NCBI GenBank assembly: GCA_031969915.1
Contig: DALYJJ010000005.1
Location: forward strand, 15,089 to 79,088
Length of the DNA stretch: 64,000 bases
Origin: DALYJJ01 sp031969915
Lineage (GTDB): Bacteria; Acidobacteriota; Terriglobia; Bryobacterales; Bryobacteraceae
Direction: 5' to 3'
Position numbers and translations under genes: made by a program. Of the stretch, positions 59,741-64,000 are shown piece after piece. The number at the start of each line of letters is the position of its first letter. Within the stretch, counting starts at the first letter, position 1. Below the pieces are notes generated by a model, which was not told the DNA's origin, did not search any database, and saw only the letters and a program-made list of their open reading frames with translations.

Positions 59741-62700
59741 TTAGAAGCTGAGGCGGAGCACGAATTGAAGCTGCCGTGGCGCCTTGGCGGAGAAGACCCG
59801 GCCGAAATTGACCGGATCGTCCGCGAACAATTGCGGCAGATTGAAGTTAGCCCGGTTGAGCAAGTTGAACGCCTGAAGCTCGGCGGAGAGGGAAGACTCG
59901 CCCCACAGCAGGAATCGGCGGACCACCGAAGCGTCAACGGAGAACAGACCCGGTCCGCGCAGTATGTTCCGGCCCGCCGTTCCAAAGCGATACCGCGGTG
60001 CGATGCGAAAAGCCTGGGTGTCGAACCACTGAGCCGGTCCTGGGGCGGCCAGGCGTGGATCAGCCGCCAGGTCGGGGCGGTCGGAGCCGAAGGTGCCGCC
60101 GGTGTTGCCGGTGTTGCTGTTGTCGAAGCGAAGGATCGGGGTCATCGGTTGGCCCCCCTGCGCGACGGTGATGCCGCGCAACTCCGTGCCCCCGATCCAG
60201 CGAAGCCCCTTGGGGATGGCGTAGATGGGTGCGAGTACGAATCGGTGCGTGACGTCGAAGCTGGATAACCCGCGTTCCGCCCGGTAGTTCGTACTGTCTT
60301 GCGGGAAGTTCTTGTCTCCGCGCGTTCCCATGAAGGCCGAGGCGTCGTCGATCGACTTAGCGAACGTATACACGCTCCAGATGGACAAGTTTCGGGTCAG
60401 GGGACGATCGAACGCCGCCTGCAGCGAATGATAGTTCGAGTTCGCGGCGCTTTCCACAAAGAAGATACTTCCGTATGCGCGGTTCGGCCGGCGGAACTGG
60501 ACGTCGCCGGAGGCCGGCGGCGGCTGGTTCAGGTCCCGGGCGCGGACCAGGTGCGCGCCCGCGGAGCCAGCGTAAGTGAGGCTGAGCGCACCTAAGTGCG
60601 GGAGCGAAGTCTGGAGCCCGAAGTTCCAATGCTGCAAGTAGGCGCTCACCATGCCGGGGTCCAGCGAGTTCAGGGACGGTGGCGGGACGATCCCGCCGGT
60701 AAGCGGAAACGGATTCGCTAGTGTGACCAGCGACGTGGCGGTAGGGAAGAAAACGCGCAGGCTGAACTGCGGAGGGTTGAAGTACTGCGCGGAGTTCACC
60801 TGCAGCATCGTGCTGTCGAAGTAGACGCCGTAGCCCGCGCGCAGCGTCAGATGGTTGGATGCGTTCCACGCCAGCCCGGCGCGCGGGGCGAAGTTATTGC
60901 GGTCCGGTTGGATGACGGAACGCTGCACGCCGGGGGAGCCCGCCGGCGCCAACCGCCCCGTGTTCAGGTCGAGGGCCGTCATGCGGTCGGTCGGATCGAT
61001 AGGCGGCGTGTTGTACTCATAGCGTACGCCGAGGTTCAGGGTCAGCCGGGGAGTCAGCCGCCAGTCGTCCTGCCAGTAGGCGTTGTAGGCGGTGGTGCGC
61101 AGGGTCTGTGGGTTGTCGGAAACGGACTGCAAGCCGAACGAAGGAAAGCCCAGGAGAAGATCGGCCATACCCGCCCCGCCCAGGGCTCCCGAGAACGAAA
61201 GCGAGCCACGCGTGAGCAAGTCCAGGCGGGAAGCAAGGCGGGCGTGCCGGGCTTCGAAGCCGGCCTTGATGATGTGCGTCCCCAGGACGACGGCGATGCC
61301 CTCGCCAAGGTGCACCGTGTTGGTGGCGCGGGCGATGGGGAGAGAGGTGACGTCGCCGGCGCGGGAGTACCCGGCCACGGCAAACGAAGGGAAGCCCGAA
61401 TCGCGCTGATTCGCGGTGAGCCAGTTCACACCCAGCGCGGCGCCGGCGTCCACGCCGTGGTTCTCCGGCAGAATGGTGCGAGCCAGACGGCTGTACCCGG
61501 CGCGAAGCGAGTTCGTGGCGCGGGGACTGAGGACCCACTGGTGGTGCAGAGAGGCCTGGTGAGAGCGGTCTCGCACGAAGTCGCCGAACCCGGGTACGGC
61601 GTCGGTGTCTTCCGCGAACGGCTCGAAAAGATCCAGATCGCCCACGCTGTAGCGAAGCGAAATTTCGTGGCGGACAGTAGGCTGGTAGTCGGCGCGGGCG
61701 CTGCCCTGTGTCTGTCCCTCGCGCAATACGGGCTGGCCCAGAAAATTGCCCGCCGTCCCGGATCCAATAGGTAAGGGGAAGAGCGCGGCCACGCGCGCTC
61801 CCACCGGCGAGATCCGCGCGCTGGGCAGCACGTTGCCGGGGAACGGCGCCCGGGTAAACGGATCCACCGCCACCTTTCCCGATTGCGTGAAGTTCCCCGC
61901 GCGCTCCAGGGCGGAGGGAACGGTGGCGAGGCGCGTTTGGCCGCGCCGCTCGCGCAGCACATCGAAATTCGCGAAGAAGTACAGCTTTTCCCGGATCACC
62001 GGACCCCCCGCCCCAAGCCCCATCTGGTTCCGGATGAACTTCGGCCGGCCCGCCGCATCGAAGAAGTTCCGGGCGTCCGTCAGCCGGTTGCGAAGATACT
62101 CATAGGCGAAACCGTGTAAGTCGTTCGTTCCCCGCCGGGTAACTACATTCACCTGTCCGCCCGCGCTGCGGCCGTACTCGGCGCTGAAACTGTTAATAGC
62201 AACCTTAAACTCCTGAATCACATCCACCGGAGGTTGAACGACGAACCGGTGGACGTAAGGATCATTGTTATCGAGCCCATCCAGTAGAAAATTGTTCTGT
62301 TCCTCCCGCGCTCCGTTGGCGTGCATGGCGAAGGCGCCGCGCGAAGAGAGTTCGGAATCCTCCACCGGCGGTGCGACACCGGGCGCCAGTAACGCGAGTT
62401 GGAGAAAATCGCGGCGATTGAGAGGCAGGCCCGCGATCCGGCCCGCGTCAAGCACCATGGATACGCCGGAGGAATGCAGTTGCAGAGGGCTCGGCACGCC
62501 GGACACTTCCAGGACGTCTCTTCGCGCGGCCAGAAGCAGGCTGAACTCGAAGCGGGCCTGGGTGTTGACCGCCAAGGGGATGCTTGCCGACTGCGCCTGG
62601 AAGCCCTCTGCCTTGACGGACACGAGGTACGTAGCGGCGGGCAAGGAAACGAATGAGCAGACGCCCGTGTGGTCCGTTACGGCCGAACGGGAAAAGGAGC

Positions 62701-62854
62701 GGGACGCATCAGTGGCCTCAACGACTGCCTGTCGAACGGGAGCCCCGCTTGGATCACTTACTTGTACGGAAAGAGAAGAGGTGGTTATCTGTGCGTGTAA
62801 CGGTGTAAGTACGCCCAGAAGAACCGCCATTGCGGTACTAACCGGGTATGTCAC
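59741..62854 (-). CDS. TonB-dependent receptor, Oar-like, with carboxypeptidase-regulatory domain
   Basis: A 1037-residue outer-membrane receptor. Signal peptide (STAMAVLLGVLTPLHA), CarboxypepD_reg domain (30-110: LSVQVSDPSGAPVRQAVVEA), plug (DAGRIAGLPLNRRDFLQLAL ... NNFLLDGLDNNDPYVH ... FSAEYGRSAGGQVNVVTRRG) and a barrel ending LQFVLRLSF. It starts with GTG at 62854, with a TATTCT box ending 6 nt upstream; ATG at 62830 is an alternative that shortens the signal peptide. Substrate unknown. It heads an operon with the TPR lipoprotein and is divergent from another receptor gene. Confidence 0.92.
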   Translation of the reverse strand: MTYPVSTAMAVLLGVLTPLHAQITTSSLSVQVSDPSGAPVRQAVVEATDASRSFSRSAVTDHTGVCSFVSLPAATYLVSVKAEGFQAQSASIPLAVNTQARFEFSLLLAARRDVLEVSGVPSPLQLHSSGVSMVLDAGRIAGLPLNRRDFLQLALLAPGVAPPVEDSELSSRGAFAMHANGAREEQNNFLLDGLDNNDPYVHRFVVQPPVDVIQEFKVAINSFSAEYGRSAGGQVNVVTRRGTNDLHGFAYEYLRNRLTDARNFFDAAGRPKFIRNQMGLGAGGPVIREKLYFFANFDVLRERRGQTRLATVPSALERAGNFTQSGKVAVDPFTRAPFPGNVLPSARISPVGARVAALFPLPIGSGTAGNFLGQPVLREGQTQGSARADYQPTVRHEISLRYSVGDLDLFEPFAEDTDAVPGFGDFVRDRSHQASLHHQWVLSPRATNSLRAGYSRLARTILPENHGVDAGAALGVNWLTANQRDSGFPSFAVAGYSRAGDVTSLPIARATNTVHLGEGIAVVLGTHIIKAGFEARHARLASRLDLLTRGSLSFSGALGGAGMADLLLGFPSFGLQSVSDNPQTLRTTAYNAYWQDDWRLTPRLTLNLGVRYEYNTPPIDPTDRMTALDLNTGRLAPAGSPGVQRSVIQPDRNNFAPRAGLAWNASNHLTLRAGYGVYFDSTMLQVNSAQYFNPPQFSLRVFFPTATSLVTLANPFPLTGGIVPPPSLNSLDPGMVSAYLQHWNFGLQTSLPHLGALSLTYAGSAGAHLVRARDLNQPPPASGDVQFRRPNRAYGSIFFVESAANSNYHSLQAAFDRPLTRNLSIWSVYTFAKSIDDASAFMGTRGDKNFPQDSTNYRAERGLSSFDVTHRFVLAPIYAIPKGLRWIGGTELRGITVAQGGQPMTPILRFDNSNTGNTGGTFGSDRPDLAADPRLAAPGPAQWFDTQAFRIAPRYRFGTAGRNILRGPGLFSVDASVVRRFLLWGESSLSAELQAFNLLNRANFNLPQLFADDPVNFGRVFSAKAPRQLQFVLRLSF

Positions 62855-63025
62855 TCCTGAAGAATAACCGAGGTTACGTCGTCATACAACAGAAACCAGT
62901 ACCAGCAGCCCGGCGATCCGCGTTGTGATTACTCGATGGTTAAGATATCGAAGGCGGAGAGTAGTACCAAACACGTGGTTTTGGACCTGGATCATTTCAG
63001 CGGCCGGCAATATGCTGAACGTGCC

Positions 63026-64000
63026 ATGTTAGGAAGTCCTGGAAGCAGGACGCGGGGGCGTGGTGTATCTTCGCGTCTGGCATGGATGCTGGCGGGCTGG
63101 CTGGTGCTGGCCGGGCCGGCGGCTGCGGAACCGGTATCGGGCGTGGTGATCGATGCGCAGCGGGCGCCGGTGCCGGGCGCCGAGGTGACCGTCTCGAGCG
63201 CTCAGGGCGCCATGCTCCTCCGCACGGTTTCGGGCCAGCTTGGCGAGTTTCAGATTGGCGGCCTGCCGCCCGGCGCCTACGTCCTGCAGATCGCTGCGAA
63301 GGGGTTTGAGCCAAGGAGTGTGCCGCTGGCGGTGCCAGTGCCGGCGGCGGGCGTGGAGGTGTCGCTTTCGATCGATCCGCCGCGATCGGCGATTACCGTA
63401 TCGGCGGAGCGCGGAGCGGTGGGCGATCCGAGGACCGCGCTCCAGGTGGTGAGCTCCGTGGGGCGGCCCGAACTGGCCGGGAGCCCGCTGCCCACGGTGG
63501 CGTCGGCGTTGGAGGGCAGCGCGGGCGTTCTCATTCAGGAAACCACGCCGGGACAGTCCTCTCCGTTTCTCCGGGGACTCACCGGGTATCAGACTCTGAT
63601 CCTGGTCGACGGCGTGCGCTTCAATACGTCAACCTTCCGGTCGGGTCCGAATCAATATCTTGGGTTCCTGGAGCCGAACCAGGTCGAGACGATGGAAGCG
63701 GTGCTCGGGCCCGCGAGCGCGAACTATGGGAGCGATGCGCTGTCGGGCAGCCTTCATTTGCTCACCCGGCAGGCGAGCTTCGGAGAGGGGCCGTCGCCTT
63801 CAGTGCGCGCCGAGGCTGGTCTGGCGGCCGAGAGCGCCGATCTGTCCGTGCGAACCAGCGGGCAAGTTTCGGTGGGAAATGCCCGCGTGGTCTGGCTGGT
63901 CGGAGGATCGCGGGACAGCCGCGGCGACCTGCGGACGGGACAAGGCCTGGATTCGCGAAACGTGTTCCACCGATTTCTCGGCCTCGAGCCCGAGGGCGTG
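63026..64000 (+). CDS. TonB-dependent receptor (3' end outside the window)
   Basis: Open from ATG at 63026 to the window end, 325 residues. Signal peptide region VSSRLAWMLAGWLVLAGPAA, a CarboxypepD_reg domain (about 34-110: VSGVVIDAQRAPVPGAEVTV), then a plug with ALEGSAGVLIQETTPGQSSP, FLRGLTGYQTLILVDGVRFN and VEAVLGPASANYGSDALSG-like spacing near residue 220-235, and the first barrel strands (VRAEAGLAAESADLSVRTSG). Its plug is closer to classical TonB receptors (LRG-x5-Q-LILVDGVR) than to the Oar-like ones nearby. Divergent from the receptor at 59741-62854 with 171 nt between the starts. Confidence 0.88.
   Translation, partial: MLGSPGSRTRGRGVSSRLAWMLAGWLVLAGPAAAEPVSGVVIDAQRAPVPGAEVTVSSAQGAMLLRTVSGQLGEFQIGGLPPGAYVLQIAAKGFEPRSVPLAVPVPAAGVEVSLSIDPPRSAITVSAERGAVGDPRTALQVVSSVGRPELAGSPLPTVASALEGSAGVLIQETTPGQSSPFLRGLTGYQTLILVDGVRFNTSTFRSGPNQYLGFLEPNQVETMEAVLGPASANYGSDALSGSLHLLTRQASFGEGPSPSVRAEAGLAAESADLSVRTSGQVSVGNARVVWLVGGSRDSRGDLRTGQGLDSRNVFHRFLGLEPEGV

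Noticed and set aside
62855..63025. Extra small gene or RNA between the divergent TonB receptors
   Set aside because: Only a 6-codon frame from 63012 and promoter-like AT-rich sequence were seen; nothing supports a gene.

Overview
The window looks like a draft-quality chromosomal segment from a GC-rich Acidobacteriota, most likely of the Solibacter/Bryobacter type. That reading rests on lineage-typical families seen together: a PadR regulator paired with a duplicated FtsX-type permease (ADOP), a TlpA-like protein with a TIGR03435 C-terminus, a xylanase with a TIGR03437 ('Soli_cterm') C-terminus, three Oar-like TonB-dependent receptors with carboxypeptidase-regulatory N-domains, PEP-CTERM proteins, and DUF1080 and enolase-superfamily sugar enzymes. 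No rRNA, tRNA, CRISPR array, transposase or integrase was seen. A 25-base N gap lies at 51750-51774.

Layout. 1-8.6 kb: truncated HpcH/HpaI aldolase, bacillithiol enzyme BshC, ADOP permease with its PadR regulator, then cyaY, hemW, threonine aldolase and an SDR. 8.6-15.9 kb, all minus strand: an oligopeptide ABC importer, a sigma-54 activator without receiver domain and a PilZ protein, chained by start/stop overlaps, followed by a subtilisin with a C-terminal SVxWGx repeat. 16-24.2 kb: KefB-like antiporter, S9 peptidase, and a light-related group (SDR-DUF2867, iron-sulfur (6-4) photolyase, LOV-SpoIIE phosphatase). 24.2-30.5 kb: TlpA/TIGR03435 protein, PEP-CTERM protein, a peroxiredoxin whose catalytic residue is encoded by an in-frame TGA followed by a good bacterial SECIS hairpin, and a large internally duplicated CPBP membrane protein.

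30.5-46 kb: an enolase-superfamily dehydratase divergent from an epimerase, two half-size PepSY proteins, then a roughly 9.9 kb catabolic cassette (membrane-anchored winged-helix regulator, FAD oxidoreductase with SLH domains, TonB receptor, second FAD oxidoreductase, glycoside hydrolase). The cassette is bracketed by an exact 35-bp direct repeat and uses more G-ending codons than its neighbours, so it looks inserted. A GH10 xylanase follows. 46-53.6 kb: peptidase-MA/TPR protein, GAF-ANTAR regulator, MFS transporter, DUF1080 hydrolase, HDAC-family deacetylase, a small secreted protein and an unidentified secreted protein. 53.7-64 kb: a secreted PKD protein, a second PEP-CTERM protein, a TPR lipoprotein, and two divergent TonB receptors, the last cut by the window end.

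Themes: plant-polymer and peptide scavenging (xylanase, GH, FAD oxidoreductases, TonB receptors, subtilisin, peptide importer), thiol/selenol redox defence (BshC, TlpA-like protein, Sec-peroxiredoxin) and light/UV response. Many genes carry a TANNNT box only 5-9 nt before the start codon, which suggests frequent leaderless transcription. The strongest single signal is the selenocysteine peroxiredoxin, which standard gene calling would split or label a pseudogene.
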